DNA from: Devosia sp. A8/3-2
GTDB lineage: Bacteria; Pseudomonadota; Alphaproteobacteria; Rhizobiales; Devosiaceae
Assembly: GCA_025452255.1 (NCBI GenBank)
Contig: CP104974.1
Location: forward strand, 868,001 to 932,000
DNA: 64,000 nt
Reading direction: 5' to 3'
Made by a program: the position numbers and the translations under genes. The notes under the pieces were generated by a model, which saw only the letters and a program-made list of their open reading frames with translations, searched no databases and was not told where the DNA came from. Shown one piece after another: positions 21,103 through 30,889 of the stretch (position 1 is the stretch's first letter; each line of letters starts with the position of its first letter).

Positions 21103-21778
21103 TTTCCTGTTTGAGCCTTATGCGCCAGTGACCATTCCCATCGCCCGGGGCGGGCTGTTTGCCGTGCGACGCATCTATTGCGTGGGCCGCAATTATGTCG
21201 AGCATATCCGCGAAATGGGCAATGACGAGCGCGAGCCGCCCTTCTTTTTCGCCAAGCCGGCTGATGCGGTCGTGGTGGGCGGGGCGGCGATCCCCTATCC
21301 GCCCAAGACCGAGGATTTCCATCATGAGATCGAGCTGGTCGTCGCCATTGGCAAGGAAGGCGCCGATATTCCGGTGGAGCAGGCGCTGGCGCATGTCTAT
21401 GGCTATGCGGCCGGGCTCGACATGACGCGGCGCGATATTCAGGCGATCGCCAAAAAGAGCGGACGGCCGTGGGAAATGGCCAAGGCGTTTGATCATTCGG
21501 CGCCGATTGGCACGATCGAGCCGGCCAGCGAAATCGGCCATCCCGACAAGGGCGCCATCACGCTTTCGGTCAATGGCGTGGTGCGCCAGAAGGGCGATCT
21601 TGCCGAGCAGATCTGGAATGTCAGCGAAGCCATTGCCTATCTCAGCGGCTTTGTGACGCTCAAGCCCAGCGACATCATCATGACCGGCACGCCTTCGGGC
21701 GTTGGCGCCGTGGTCAAGGGCGATGTGCTGGAGGGCGCGATCGAGGGCGTGGGTAGCGTTCGGACTACGATCAGCTGA
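21095..21778 (+). CDS. Fumarylacetoacetate hydrolase-family protein
   Basis: About 227 residues, start GTG 21095 within the end of the reductase gene (an ATG at 21077 is an alternative). Family motifs: RRIYCVGRNYVEHI, FFAKPADAVV, HHEIELVVAIG (metal ligands), YAAGLDMTRRD and IIMTGTPSGVGAV. Most like fumarylpyruvate/acylpyruvate hydrolases, which cleave beta-diketo acids in aromatic catabolism. Its stop overlaps the ATG of the helicase. Confidence 0.9.
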   Translation: MADFLFEPYAPVTIPIARGGLFAVRRIYCVGRNYVEHIREMGNDEREPPFFFAKPADAVVVGGAAIPYPPKTEDFHHEIELVVAIGKEGADIPVEQALAHVYGYAAGLDMTRRDIQAIAKKSGRPWEMAKAFDHSAPIGTIEPASEIGHPDKGAITLSVNGVVRQKGDLAEQIWNVSEAIAYLSGFVTLKPSDIIMTGTPSGVGAVVKGDVLEGAIEGVGSVRTTIS

Positions 21779-22867
21779 TGACGGTCTGGTCGCCCCAGCA
21801 GGATGCGGCGCTGGTCGCGGTCTCCAATTGGCTCAAGGACCGCGACGGCCCGCAGGTGTTTCTGCCTGTTCGGCTGGGCCGGCACGGGCAAGTCGACGCT
21901 TGCCGTGCATCTGGCGCAGGACGTTAAATCGGTCAAATATGCCGCCTTTACCGGCAAGGCGGCCCTCGTCATGCGCAAGCGCGGCTGCAAGGGCGCCCAG
22001 ACCATCCACTCGCTGATCTATACCCCGGTCAGCGAAAAGGAAGGCGAGCCGCGTTTCGTGCTCGACGATGAATCCCCGGCCGCCGATGCCGATCTGATCG
22101 TCATCGACGAAGTTTCGATGGTGGACGAGCAATTGGGGCGCGACCTGCTCTCGTTCGGCACCAAGGTGCTGGTGCTGGGCGATCCGTTCCAATTGCCGCC
22201 GGTGCAGGGCGCGGGCTTTTTCACCGCCGACGAGCCCGATATCATGCTGACCGAAATCCATCGCCGAGCGGCGGATAATCCGATCATTGCGCTCTCCATG
22301 CAGGTGCGCGAGGGCGGCTATATCGAGCGTGGGCGCTATGGAGAATCCCTCGTGGTCGGGCGCGAGGATGTCGACCGCGATGCGGTATTGGAGGCCGACC
22401 GAGTATTGGTGGGCCGCAACAAGACGCGGTTGCAATATAATGACCGCCTGCGCGAGCTGCGCGGCCTGCCCTTTCATGAGCCGGTGGTGGGCGACCGCAT
22501 GGTGTGCCTGCGCACTAATGCGCGCAAGCGCCTGCTCAATGGGCAGATCTGGATCGTGACTGATGTGAGCCGCAAGGCCAATGGCAAATATTCGCTGCTG
22601 CTGGGGGCCGATGAGGGCAAGGGCGAGGCCAAGGTTTTGACCCACAAGGCGTTTTTCTCGGGCGAGGAAGACGCTATGAGCTGGCCTGAGCGGCGGCAAT
22701 ATGACGAGTTCACCTTTGGCTATTGCCTGACCGTGCACAAGGCGCAGGGCAGCCAATGGGACAATGTCTATCTGTTCGACGAGAGCTTCGTGTTCCACGA
22801 AGAACGGGCGCGCTGGCTCTATACCGGCATTACCCGCGCCGCCGAAAAGATCACGGTGGTGTCGTGA
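21778..22867 (+). CDS. RecD-like SF1 DNA helicase/ATPase, one frameshift
   Basis: About 363 codons, start ATG 21778 overlapping the previous TGA. One extra T near 21861 breaks the frame just before Walker A, which then reads CLFGWAGTGKSTLAVHLA. Walker B VIDEVSMVDEQL, motif III VLGDPFQLPPVQG, and the UvrD-like C-terminal block FGYCLTVHKAQGSQWDNV and YTGITRAAEKITVV. This short form resembles phage Dda/RecD2-type helicases and is common in Hyphomicrobiales chromosomes. Precise role unknown. Confidence 0.88.
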
Positions 22868-23755
22868 CGCTGCTCACGGTCCGGCACGAGACGGTTTATC
22901 ACTATGCCCGTCCGGTGCAGTTCGGCGAGCATCGCATGCTGGTGCGGCCGCGCGACAGCATGGAACAGACGCTCGATTCTGTTCAGCCTCAAGATCACGC
23001 CGGAGCCATCCAAGATGCGGTGGATCCATGATGTGTTCGGCAATGGCATTGCGATTGCCGATTTTGATCAGCCGGCCGAGCAATTGCGGATCGTGGCCGG
23101 CATGGTGCTCGATCATGCGCCCGAGCTGACGCCCAATTTCGAGATCGAAGTGCGGGCCAAGACCTATCCGTTCGATTATGGCGATGTGGATGCTATCGAT
23201 CTGGCGCCCAATATGCGGCGGCAATTTCCCGATGAAGGAGTGGTCGACGCTCGGGCGCGGCGCTTTGTCAGCACCAAGGGCAAGACCGGCACCGGGCATC
23301 TGCTGATGACCATGACCTATTCGATCAAGGAGAGTTTCAAATATCTCCGCCGGCCCGATCCGGGCACGCAGCGCCCGGCGGTGACGCTGGACAAGCGCCG
23401 GGGCACGTGCCGGGATTTTGCGCTGCTGATGATCGAAGCGGCGCGCTCGCTCGGCTTTGCCGCCCGGTTTGTCACCGGGTATCTCTATTCCCCGGCCCGC
23501 GATGGCGATCATCGTGGCGGCAGGGCGACCCATGCCCGGTGCCAGATTTATCTGCCGGGCGCGGGATGGGTCGAGTTTGACCCCACCAATGGCATTATCG
23601 GCACGCGCGATTTGATCCGTGTCGGCGTGGCGCAGGAGCCGCGGCAGGCCATTCCCATTGCCGGCACTTTCATCGGCCGCAAGGAGGATTATCTGGGCAT
23701 GGATGTCGAGGTGATCGTCGAGCGGGTGACGTCGCCGCAAGACTCCATGGGTTAG
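22864..23755 (+). CDS. Transglutaminase-like protein (N-terminal bacterial TGase region present), one frameshift
   Basis: About 297 codons. Start GTG 22864 overlaps the helicase stop. The N-terminal beta-sandwich (TVRHETVYHYARPVQFGEH) shifts frame near 22975, then continues FSLKITPEPSKMRWIHD. The catalytic Cys lies in RRGTCRDFALLMIEAARSLG; His in ATHARCQIYLPGAGWVEFDP, where Arg replaces the conserved Trp (ATHAWCQ); Asp in FDPTNG. Cys/His/Asp protease or cross-linking fold. A second transglutaminase gene faces it. Confidence 0.88.
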
Positions 23756-23765
23756 GCCCTAGTGC

Positions 23766-24599
23766 CTAGCTGCGGGCCACGCTCACCGCGTCGGTGGTCC
23801 ATTCCTCTGCCGTGTTGCCATCGGCATTGCTCCACACTTCGATGGGCAGCGGATTGACTGCCCCGTAAATGGTGGCAAAGGCGGTGTCGGCGGCGTCACG
23901 CCCGCAGCCGATGCGGACCATGCCGTCGAGGGCTGCCATGCGGGTGGCGTCGAACAGATACCAGCGATCGCCCAGATAGGCTTCGAAGACGGCGTGGAAA
24001 TCCTGCGGGTGCAATTGCCAAGCGTAGCAGGAGACGAAACGCGCCGGGATGCCCGTGGCGCGGCAGAAGGTGATGCCCAGATGGGCGAAGTCGCGGCATA
24101 CGCCCGCCCGCAGCGCGAAGGTATCGGCGGCAGTGGTCGTGGTATCGCTGGTGCCGCTCAGATAATCGACTTCGCTGTGGATCCAGTTGCAAATCTCGGA
24201 GACGCGGCCAAAGCCCGGCGCAGTGCGGCCGAACTGGCGATTGGCAAAGCGTGCCAATTGGTCGGAGGGGCAATAGCGGGACGGATTGAGATAGGGCAGG
24301 GTATCAAGCGGCAGGCGGGCAACCGGCACTTCATCCACCGTGCCGGGCGGGTTGTGCAGGGCGTCCAGCTCGATATCGGCAGCATAGCGCAGACGCAGCA
24401 GGCCCGGCTGTGCGGTGAGGCGCAGATAGCGATTGCCGGTTTCGGTGGCGGTCTTTTCGTCGGCCGGCAGATCGGGCGTGATGGTCAGCTTCTCGCTGAG
24501 GATGCGCTGGCGGCCGCCGGCAATGGCCTCGATATTGAAAATCAGGGTCGCTGGCTCGATGATCTCGTAGCCGATGTCACATCCGAGCGAAAATTTCAT
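23766..24599 (-). CDS. Transglutaminase-family protein
   Basis: 277 residues, unbroken. N-terminal beta domain (to about 110), then the catalytic core with Cys in LRAGVCRDFAHLGITFCRA, His in QDFHAVFEAYLGDRWYLFD and Asp in FDATRMAALDG. Convergent with the other transglutaminase gene (11 bases apart). The two share family but little sequence, so they are not a recent duplication. Probably a cytoplasmic papain-like enzyme; substrate unknown. Confidence 0.9.
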   Translation of the reverse strand: MKFSLGCDIGYEIIEPATLIFNIEAIAGGRQRILSEKLTITPDLPADEKTATETGNRYLRLTAQPGLLRLRYAADIELDALHNPPGTVDEVPVARLPLDTLPYLNPSRYCPSDQLARFANRQFGRTAPGFGRVSEICNWIHSEVDYLSGTSDTTTTAADTFALRAGVCRDFAHLGITFCRATGIPARFVSCYAWQLHPQDFHAVFEAYLGDRWYLFDATRMAALDGMVRIGCGRDAADTAFATIYGAVNPLPIEVWSNADGNTAEEWTTDAVSVARS

Positions 24600-24668
24600 G
24601 ACTCACCCCGTTTGCGGGCGATCTACCCCCTCGATGCGACAATTCAATAATGCCCGGCATGGTTCCGT

Positions 24669-25002
24669 TCAGCCGGCACTGATCTTGAGTTCGCGGACCC
24701 GGTCGCCATCAAGCACGAATGTGAAGACGCTGTCGCCGGTAAAGAACGAGCTGGCCCAATGGGTGTCGAGCGAGACCCGGCCAGTGGCGGTTTCTGATCA
24801 CCTCGCCATAGGTGAGAATGCCCTTGGCGCCGATCAATTCCTTGGCGCTCCAATTGAGGATCGCCTGATGGCCGGAAAAGCGCCGTCCCCAATCCTCCAC
24901 CACCCCATCGGCGGGAAAGAAGGCAATGAAGGCGTCAGAATCGCCCGCATTGACGGCGGTGCGGAAGGCTTGCAGCACAGGCGGTAGCGCTATGTCCGGC
25001 AT
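24669..25002 (-). CDS. SnoaL/NTF2-like protein, one frameshift
   Basis: About 111 codons. Start ATG 25002 with GAGGG upstream. Reads MPDIALPPVLQAFRTAVNAGD then FIAFFPADGVVEDWGRRFSG, the conical NTF2-like fold with a polar pocket. An extra A on the coding strand near 24795 (GATCAGAAACC for GATCGAAACC) breaks the frame. The end reads VSLDTHWASSFFTGDSVF and stops at 24669. Role unknown. Confidence 0.75.
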
Positions 25003-25198
25003 GGTCCCTCGCGTGGCGCGGTTGCGCCATAACAAAGCCAAACTTAACCCACTGCATTGGCCGGTGTGAAGTCTTTGCGCCAAGTTGGTCCAATTGCTGC
25101 GTAATTTTGGCCGGCGCCGCGCTTGCACAAGGCGCGCTGATACCCCATCTTTGCTGTAGAGATTTCACGATAGCTCACAAGACCTGCGGAGGCGCTGA

Positions 25199-27704
25199 AT
25201 GCATCACGACACCCCCTGATCACCACGATCGTTGCGGGTCTCGTACTTGCATTCATCTTCGGCATGATTGCCAACCGGTTCCGGCTGCCGCCGCTGGTGG
25301 GCTATCTGTTTGCCGGCATTCTGGTGGGCCCCAATACGCCCGGCTTCGTCGCCGATCAGGCGCTGGGCGCGGAGCTCGCCGAACTGGGGGTGATCCTCCT
25401 GATGTTCGGCGTGGGCCTGCATTTTTCGCTCAAGGATTTGATGAGCGTGCGGGCGTTGGCCATTCCTGGTGCCTTGGCGCAGATCGCGTTTGCGACCTTG
25501 CTGGGGCTGGGGCTGGCGACGCTCTTGGGCTGGGGCCCGGGCGCTGGCCTGCTGTTTGGCCTGGCGCTATCGGTGGCGTCCACTGTGGTGCTGCTTAAGG
25601 CCTTGCAGGACCGACGGTTGATCGAGACCGAGCGCGGGCGCATCGTGGTCGGCTGGTTGATCGTGGAAGACCTCGCCATGGTGCTGGCGCTGGTGTTGAT
25701 CCCGGCTATTGCGAGCCTGAACGGTGCCGATAGCGGCGTGCATGATCCCTTCGTGTCCTTTGTCGAGCGCATTGTTGGCGGCTCGGTGGGCATCTGGGGC
25801 GTGCTGGGGCTGACCGTCATCAAGGTTGCGGCATTCGTGGGTTTCATGCTGATCGTGGGCCGGCGGCTCATTCCCCGGGCGCTGCATGCCACGGCCCATA
25901 CCGGCAGCCGCGAATTGTTCCGCCCGGCGGTGCTGGCCATTGCGCTGGGCGTGGCGCTTGGTTCGGCCGTGTTGTTCGGCGTGTCGCTGGCGCTGGGCGC
26001 ATTCTTTGCCGGCATGATCCTGTCGGAAAGCGAGCTCAGCCATCGGGCGGCGCAGGAAACCCTGCCGCTGCGCGACGCCTTTGCCGTGCTGTTCTTCGTG
26101 TCGGTCGGCATGCTGTTCGACCCCTCGATCATCATCACCAATCCGCTGCCGGTGCTGGCGACGGTGTTCATCATCATCATCGGCAAGTCGCTGGCGGCCT
26201 TCGGCATTGTGCTGCTGTTCCGCCGGCCGATGGCCACGGCGCTGACCATTTCGGCCTCGCTGGCGCAGATCGGCGAGTTCTCGTTCATCCCGGCCAGCAT
26301 GGGCGTGTCGCTCGCCATCCTACCGCCGGAAGGGCAGGATTTGATCTCGGCCGGGGCGCTGATTTCCATCGTGCTCAATCCGCTGGTGTTTTGGGGTGTG
26401 GACTGGTGCGGCCACGGCTGGAAGCCCGCGTGGCGCAGCGCAAGGCCGAGCAGTTCGAGCGCGATGGCGTTCGTGTCGAACCGACCGATCGGGTGGCTGC
26501 GGCCGAAGGGCCGATCACCAGCGATGCGCCGGGTGAGGCGGCAGTCGATCGCGGTGCGCCGGGGGCTGATGACGATGTGCCCGATGCGTCCAACCAGATC
26601 GATCACACCGTGCTGGTGGGCTATGGGCAGGTCGGGCGCGTGGTGGCCGAGGGTCTCAAGACGGCTGGGTCGCCGGTGGTGGTGATTGAGGATTCCGATC
26701 ATGACGTGGCGGCGGCGCGGGCGGCCGGGCTTGAAGTGGTGTTCGGCAATGCGGCCAGCTCGGCCGTGCTGAAGCTCGCCAATCTTGAGGCTGCCAAGAC
26801 GCTGCTGATCGCCATTTCCAATGGCTTTGAGGCCGGCACGGTTTGCGAATCCGGACGCAAGCTCAATCCGGGCATTCGCATCATCACGCGGGCTTATTCC
26901 GAGGAAGAAGACGTGCATTTGCGCGGGCTGGGCGCCGATATTGTTATTCGTGGCGAGCGCGAAATCGGCATTGGCATGCTGGCCCGGCTGCGCGGTGAAC
27001 GGAGCGAGGCTGTGCCGACAAGCGCTGTACCGGAGCCGCCGGAGCCCAAATTGCCGCCGGTCGAAAATCTTTTGGCCAAGGCCGTGGCGACGCCGGCCGC
27101 CGTTATTGTCGCGACCGAAGTGGCGCCGGTTGAGGTGATCGACGCGCCGCTCGTGGCGGAGGTGCCGGAGCCGGAAGCGGTCGACGAGGCTGAAATCATT
27201 CCCGTTGCGGATGTCATCATTTTGCCACCGCCCGAGCGGGAGCAGGATAGCGACGAGGCGGAAATTCCGGCTGCTACGCTGGAAAGCGTGGCGACCACGC
27301 CAGCCGTTGGCGAGGCGCCGGCGGCGATCGATGAAATCGTGCCGCCGGTGAGGGTGCCGGCGGACGTGGCGGCGCCTGATGAGGAAATCTCAGACGCGGA
27401 TGCGTCGGCGGATGAAGATGCGCCTGCCGAGGCGGAAGAGCCAGCAGCGGAGGCATCTGAAGAGCAGGCCGAAGTGGAAGAGGCCGTCGCCGATTTTGAT
27501 GGGCCGGACGAGGCTGTTGCCGCTGACGAAGAGCCAAGCGATCCAGAGGAACAGGACGCCGAGGACGCTGAGACAGCGGCGGAAGAGGCCGAGCGCACCG
27601 ACGCGCAAGCCGATGAGGCGAGCGAGGCAGATGATGCAGAGGGACCGGACGAGCCCGAAAAGACTGGGATCGTGCCGCCGGTGACGCCGGAACCCAAGGG
27701 CTAA
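25199..27704 (+). CDS. KefB/YbaL-type cation:proton antiporter with TrkA-N domain and acidic tail, two frameshifts
   Basis: About 836 codons. Start ATG 25199 (GGAGG upstream): MHHDTP then a lost C near 25213 shifts to LITTIVAGLVLAFIFGM. About twelve membrane helices of the CPA2 exchanger, a second lost C near 26406, then the TrkA-N NAD-binding domain (HTVLVGYGQVGRVVAEGL) around 26600-26960. The last ~225 residues (27000-27704) are Ala/Glu/Asp/Pro-rich, without membrane segments. LIPRALHATAHTGSRELFRPAVLA carries Arg for Trp and Pro for Leu at conserved sites. Confidence 0.88.
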
Positions 27705-27776
27705 GATGCTTGCCTTGAGCCAGATTGCGCGCATAGGTCAGGGTGCGGTGATTTTGGGTTGGGAGCGGTTGAGACG

Positions 27777-28205
27777 ATGATTTCGCAGAAAGCCAAATAT
27801 GCCCTGCGGGCATTGGTGTCGCTGGCGCGGGCCGGGCGGGGCGAAACCATGATGATCGGCGAAATCTCCAAGGCCCGAGCGATCCCCAAGAAGTTCCTTG
27901 AGCAGATCCTGCTGGAGCTTAAGCGGGCCGGCTATGTCGCCAGCCGGCGCGGCCGGACCGGGGGCTATGAGTTGCTCCGGGCGCCTGAGGAGATCAGGTT
28001 TGGCGAAGTGCTGCGGTTGATCGACGGGCCGATTGCGCCGCTACCATGCCTGTCCAAGATTGCCTATCGCAAATGCGAGGATTGCCGGGACGAGGCATCC
28101 TGCGAAATCCGCCATGTGTTCGAGCGGGTGACGCTGGCGACGCGGGCGGTGTTGGATGAGACGACGCTGGCAGATTCATTGCGGCTGGAAGATTTGCCGG
28201 TTTAG
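27777..28205 (+). CDS. Rrf2-family transcriptional regulator with Cys cluster
   Basis: 142 residues starting MISQKAKYALRALVSLA, the Rrf2 winged helix with KKFLEQILLELKRAGYV and RGRTGGYELLRAPEEI. A Cys-rich loop follows (PCLSKIAYRKCEDCRDEASCEI), as in Rrf2 members that bind an Fe-S cluster or sense redox or nitrosative stress. It is not clearly IscR or NsrR. Lies 72 bases after the antiporter gene. Confidence 0.9.
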   Translation: MISQKAKYALRALVSLARAGRGETMMIGEISKARAIPKKFLEQILLELKRAGYVASRRGRTGGYELLRAPEEIRFGEVLRLIDGPIAPLPCLSKIAYRKCEDCRDEASCEIRHVFERVTLATRAVLDETTLADSLRLEDLPV

Positions 28206-28253
28206 AGGGCTTATTGCCCGGCGTGTTCTTCGCACTGCCCCACCCACGATGCT

Positions 28254-28326
28254 CCCTCGGGCTTGACCCGAGGGTCTCTCGTCGCATGTGCCGGGCTGAT
28301 AGTGGCCCTCGGGTCGAGCCCGAGGG
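28254..28326. repeat. REP-like paired palindrome, copy 2
   Basis: CCCTCGGGCTTGACCCGAGGG (28254-28274) and CCCTCGGGTCGAGCCCGAGGG (28306-28326), the same paired element as at 18940-19012 with the same spacing. Lies in the 250-base gap between the Rrf2 and purU 3' ends; no gene is seen in that gap. Confidence 0.8.
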
Positions 28327-28459
28327 AGACGCGGTGGTTGTTGGGCGATGGTGGTTTACTGCTAATTCGTTATCCCCCATCCCTGATGCCATTCGAGCGT
28401 AGCTCTCATGGGGAGGGGGACGACTGAGGATTTGGGCGGCAGGGGACGAAAGAGGGGCT

Positions 28460-29310
28460 TTACCCGAACACCACGGTCTTCTTGCCATTGAGCATGACCC
28501 GGTTTTCCAGTGCAGTTTGACGGCGCGGGCCAGGACCCGGCTTTCGATGTCGCGGCCGGCGGCGACCGAGTCGTCGGGGCTCATGGCGTGGGTGACGCGG
28601 GCGGTTTCCTGCTCGATGATCGGGCCTTCGTCGAGGTCCGGGGTCACGTAATGGGCGGTGGCGCCGATGATTTTGACGCCGCGCTCATGGGCTCGGTGAT
28701 AGGGCTTGGCGCCTTTGAAACTGGGCAGGAATGAGTGGTGGATATTGATCACCCGGCCGAACAGGCGGGTGGATAGATTGTCCGATAGTACCTGCATATA
28801 GCGCGCGAGGACCACGAGGTCGGCGCCCGATTGCTTGACTACGCCAAGCACCTGCTCTTCCTGCTCTGCCTTGGTGGCGGCGGTGACGGGGAGCAGGTGG
28901 AAGGGGATATTTTCCGCTTCGGCCAGCTTTTGGGTGGCGTCGTGGTTGGAGACGATGGCGGCGACTTCGGCATCGAGCCAGCCGACCTGGATCTGATAAA
29001 GCAGGTGGCGCAGGGTGTGGTCGAACTTACTGACCATGATAACGATGCGCTTCTTGCGGGCTTCGTCGACCGTGGTGGTCTTCATCGAGAAGCGCTCGAT
29101 GGGGGATTTCAGCGCGTTCAATAATTTGGCTGGTGACGCCCTCGGGGGCGGTGAAGGCCAGCGCATGAAGAAGCGGTCGGTTTCATGATCCCAGAACTGG
29201 TTGGATTCGGCGATATTGGCATTGAGCGCGGCCAGCTCGGTGGTCACGGCGGCGACGATGCCGGGGCGGTCGGCGCAGGAAAGGGTCAGGACGAAATTGG
29301 CCGTGGTCAT
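28460..29310 (-). CDS. purU: Formyltetrahydrofolate deformylase, three frameshifts
   Basis: About 284 codons. N-terminal ACT domain (FVLTLSCADRPGIVAAVTTEL), then the formyltransferase-fold core: IVIMVSKFDHTLRHLLYQ, the Asn-His site in NIHHSFLPSFKG and IGATAHYVTPDLDEGPIIEQ. A C is lost at an expected CCTGG near 29160 and two bases near 29112, so the protein is out of frame for about 17 codons and returns. A third loss at CCTGG near 28508 masks the true end (VMLNGKKTVVFG, stop at 28460). Hydrolyses 10-formyl-THF to formate for purine synthesis and one-carbon balance. Confidence 0.9.
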
Positions 29311-29373
29311 GCTAGCCTCGAATTTATCTTGCCAGCGGTATCAATGGCTTGGGCCGCTCCGTCAAGTCGGCAA

Positions 29374-29404
29374 TAAAAAGGGCCGCCCGAAACGGACGGC
29401 CCTT
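29374..29404 (-). terminator. Rho-independent terminator between micro-ORF and purU
   Basis: AAGGGCCG...CGGCCCTT hairpin (29379-29404) followed on the reverse strand by TTTTT. It terminates the transcript carrying the 24-codon ORF, 40 bases past that stop. Confidence 0.8.
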
Positions 29405-29442
29405 CCTGAGTTTATAGGCCTCAAGTGCCTTGAAGGAGGGTG

Positions 29443-29517
29443 CTAGCCGAGGCTTACCTCCGTAGCTTGCACCGAAAATCCAAGACCTGCTTCGAGAACC
29501 TTAATCTCAATCGACAC
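29443..29517 (-). CDS. 24-residue small protein with perfect Shine-Dalgarno (uncharacterised)
   Basis: Reverse-strand GTG at 29517 preceded by AAGGAGGTGATCC, fully complementary to the 16S rRNA 3' end, six to seven bases from the start. The peptide begins VSIEIKVLEAGLGFSV and ends ATEVSLG before TAG. An in-frame ATG ten codons upstream (29547) would include the Shine-Dalgarno itself and is unlikely. It has its own terminator and is preceded by a hairpin. No family recognised. It could be a leader peptide, a peptide precursor or a small protein. Confidence 0.55.
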   Translation of the reverse strand: MSIEIKVLEAGLGFSVQATEVSLG

Positions 29518-29559
29518 TGGATCACCTCCTTCACGTTGGTTGAACATGACACCAGCATG

Positions 29560-29579
29560 ACAGATTTTTTTCGATCTGT
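29560..29579. promoter_or_regulatory. Inverted repeat upstream of the 24-codon ORF
   Basis: ACAGAT-(T-rich 8 bases)-ATCTGT. It could be an operator or a terminator stem for the membrane-protein gene upstream. The reverse-strand loop is A-rich, so it is a poor terminator in that direction. Confidence 0.4.
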
Positions 29580-29620
29580 CCAGCCTCGTGGCGGTCACAA
29601 AAATTCGTAAGCTGGGACCG

Positions 29621-30016
29621 TCAGCGCCGGCGCGCTATGAACCCGTAGATGAGCGACAAGGCGCCGAAATAGAAGACGGCGCCAACCAAGGCGGTGAGCA
29701 CCGAGCGAAGCGGTTGATGGTCAATCGTCCACGATGACAGCACGATAGCGATGGCGAGAATGACCGCTTCCAGCCCCGTACGCTCGATGAAACTGGGGGT
29801 GAACGGTGTGCGCGAACGAACCGGGTTATAAAGTTGCGGCAGGCAAATCCACGCAATGACTACAGGGATGGCCGCCATTACCTTGAAGGCAATGAGCGAC
29901 GGCTGGTCGCCGTTGAGCACGCCGCCCACGCCAGCAAGAGCAAGGACGAGAAGGCCGATGCCATATTTGGCGACTAGCCGATGGGTGCGGATATAGTCAG
30001 AGGGCGTTTCGCTCAT
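29621..30016 (-). CDS. Small integral membrane protein, uncharacterised
   Basis: 131 residues starting MSETPSDYIRTHRLVAKYG, with four hydrophobic helices (about 16-33, 43-60, 84-102, 107-127) and a basic C-terminus FIARRR. No recognisable family motif. Transcribed in the same direction as the polyamine transporter genes, 66 bases after potI, so it could be the last gene of that operon, although its function is unknown. Confidence 0.75.
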   Translation of the reverse strand: MSETPSDYIRTHRLVAKYGIGLLVLALAGVGGVLNGDQPSLIAFKVMAAIPVVIAWICLPQLYNPVRSRTPFTPSFIERTGLEAVILAIAIVLSSWTIDHQPLRSVLTALVGAVFYFGALSLIYGFIARRR

Positions 30017-30082
30017 CTGTCAGGTCCTTTCAGCCAGCAATTCCTCAAAAGTGCATGTGAACCTTGACTGCAACGTGACGGA

Positions 30083-30889
30083 CTAGGCGCGCGCCTTTTG
30101 GGGCGCGCGCAATTGCATGATCGTGGCGGCGAGGACCCCCAGAGCGACGATGCCGATGATGATGGTGGCCAAGGCATTGACGTCGGGCGAGACGCCCAGT
30201 TTGACCTTACTGAAAATCACCATGGGCAGGGTGGAAGAGCCGGGGCCGGAGACGAAGCTGGCAATGACCAGATCGTCGAGCGAGAGGGTGAAGGCCAGCA
30301 GCCAGCCCGAGACTAAAGCGGGGGCGATGATGGGCAGGGTGATGTCGAAGAAGACCCGGACCGGGGTGGCGCCCAGATCCATAGCGGCTTCTTCAAGGCT
30401 GAGATCGAAATCGGCAAGGCGGGACTGCACTACGACGCAGACATAGGCCATGCAGAAGGTGGAATGGGCGATGATGATGGTGACGATGCCGCGCCCGGCG
30501 GGCCAGCCCAAAGTGCCTTCCATGGCGACGAACAGCAGCAGCAGGGCAAGGCCGGTGATCACGTCGGGCATGACCAGCGGCGCCGAGACGGTGCCGGCCA
30601 GCACGGTGCGGCCGCGGAACTTGCGGAAGCGCACCGTGGCGACGGCGGCGAGCGTGCCCAATACCGTGGCGATGGAGGCGCTGAAAAACGCGATCTGCAG
30701 GCTCAGCCACGCGGCGCCGAGCATTTGCGGGTCGGCAAACAGCTCGCCATACCATTTGGTTGAAAAGCCGCCCCAGACGGTGACGAGCTTGCTTTCGTTG
30801 AACGAGAAGACGACCAGCGACATGATGGGCGCATAGAGGAAGGCAAAGCCGAGCGTTGCCGTGATGGGCAGGAACCAGCCGCGACGCAT
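30083..30889 (-). CDS. potI: Polyamine ABC transporter permease (PotI/PotC-like)
   Basis: 268 residues, six membrane helices, with the permease EAA loop LEEAAMDLGATPVRVFFDITLPIIAPAL and FNESKLVTVWGGFSTKWY characteristic of PotC/PotI. Unbroken. Its ATG overlaps the TAA of potH. Forms the heterodimeric channel with PotH. Confidence 0.9.
   Translation of the reverse strand: MRRGWFLPITATLGFAFLYAPIMSLVVFSFNESKLVTVWGGFSTKWYGELFADPQMLGAAWLSLQIAFFSASIATVLGTLAAVATVRFRKFRGRTVLAGTVSAPLVMPDVITGLALLLLFVAMEGTLGWPAGRGIVTIIIAHSTFCMAYVCVVVQSRLADFDLSLEEAAMDLGATPVRVFFDITLPIIAPALVSGWLLAFTLSLDDLVIASFVSGPGSSTLPMVIFSKVKLGVSPDVNALATIIIGIVALGVLAATIMQLRAPQKARA

Noticed and set aside
23266..24599. Two transglutaminase genes as a tandem duplication
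   Set aside because: They are convergent, differ in length and share only the catalytic-core pattern.
26894..27697. 267-codon reverse-strand frame opposite the antiporter tail
   Set aside because: Ser/Ala/Gly-only low complexity is the mirror image of the Glu/Ala/Asp-rich codons on the coding strand; it is a shadow frame.
29521..29535. GGATCACCTCCTT on the plus strand as the 3' end of a 16S rRNA gene
   Set aside because: No rRNA sequence precedes it; on the minus strand it is a perfect Shine-Dalgarno placed correctly before the small ORF.
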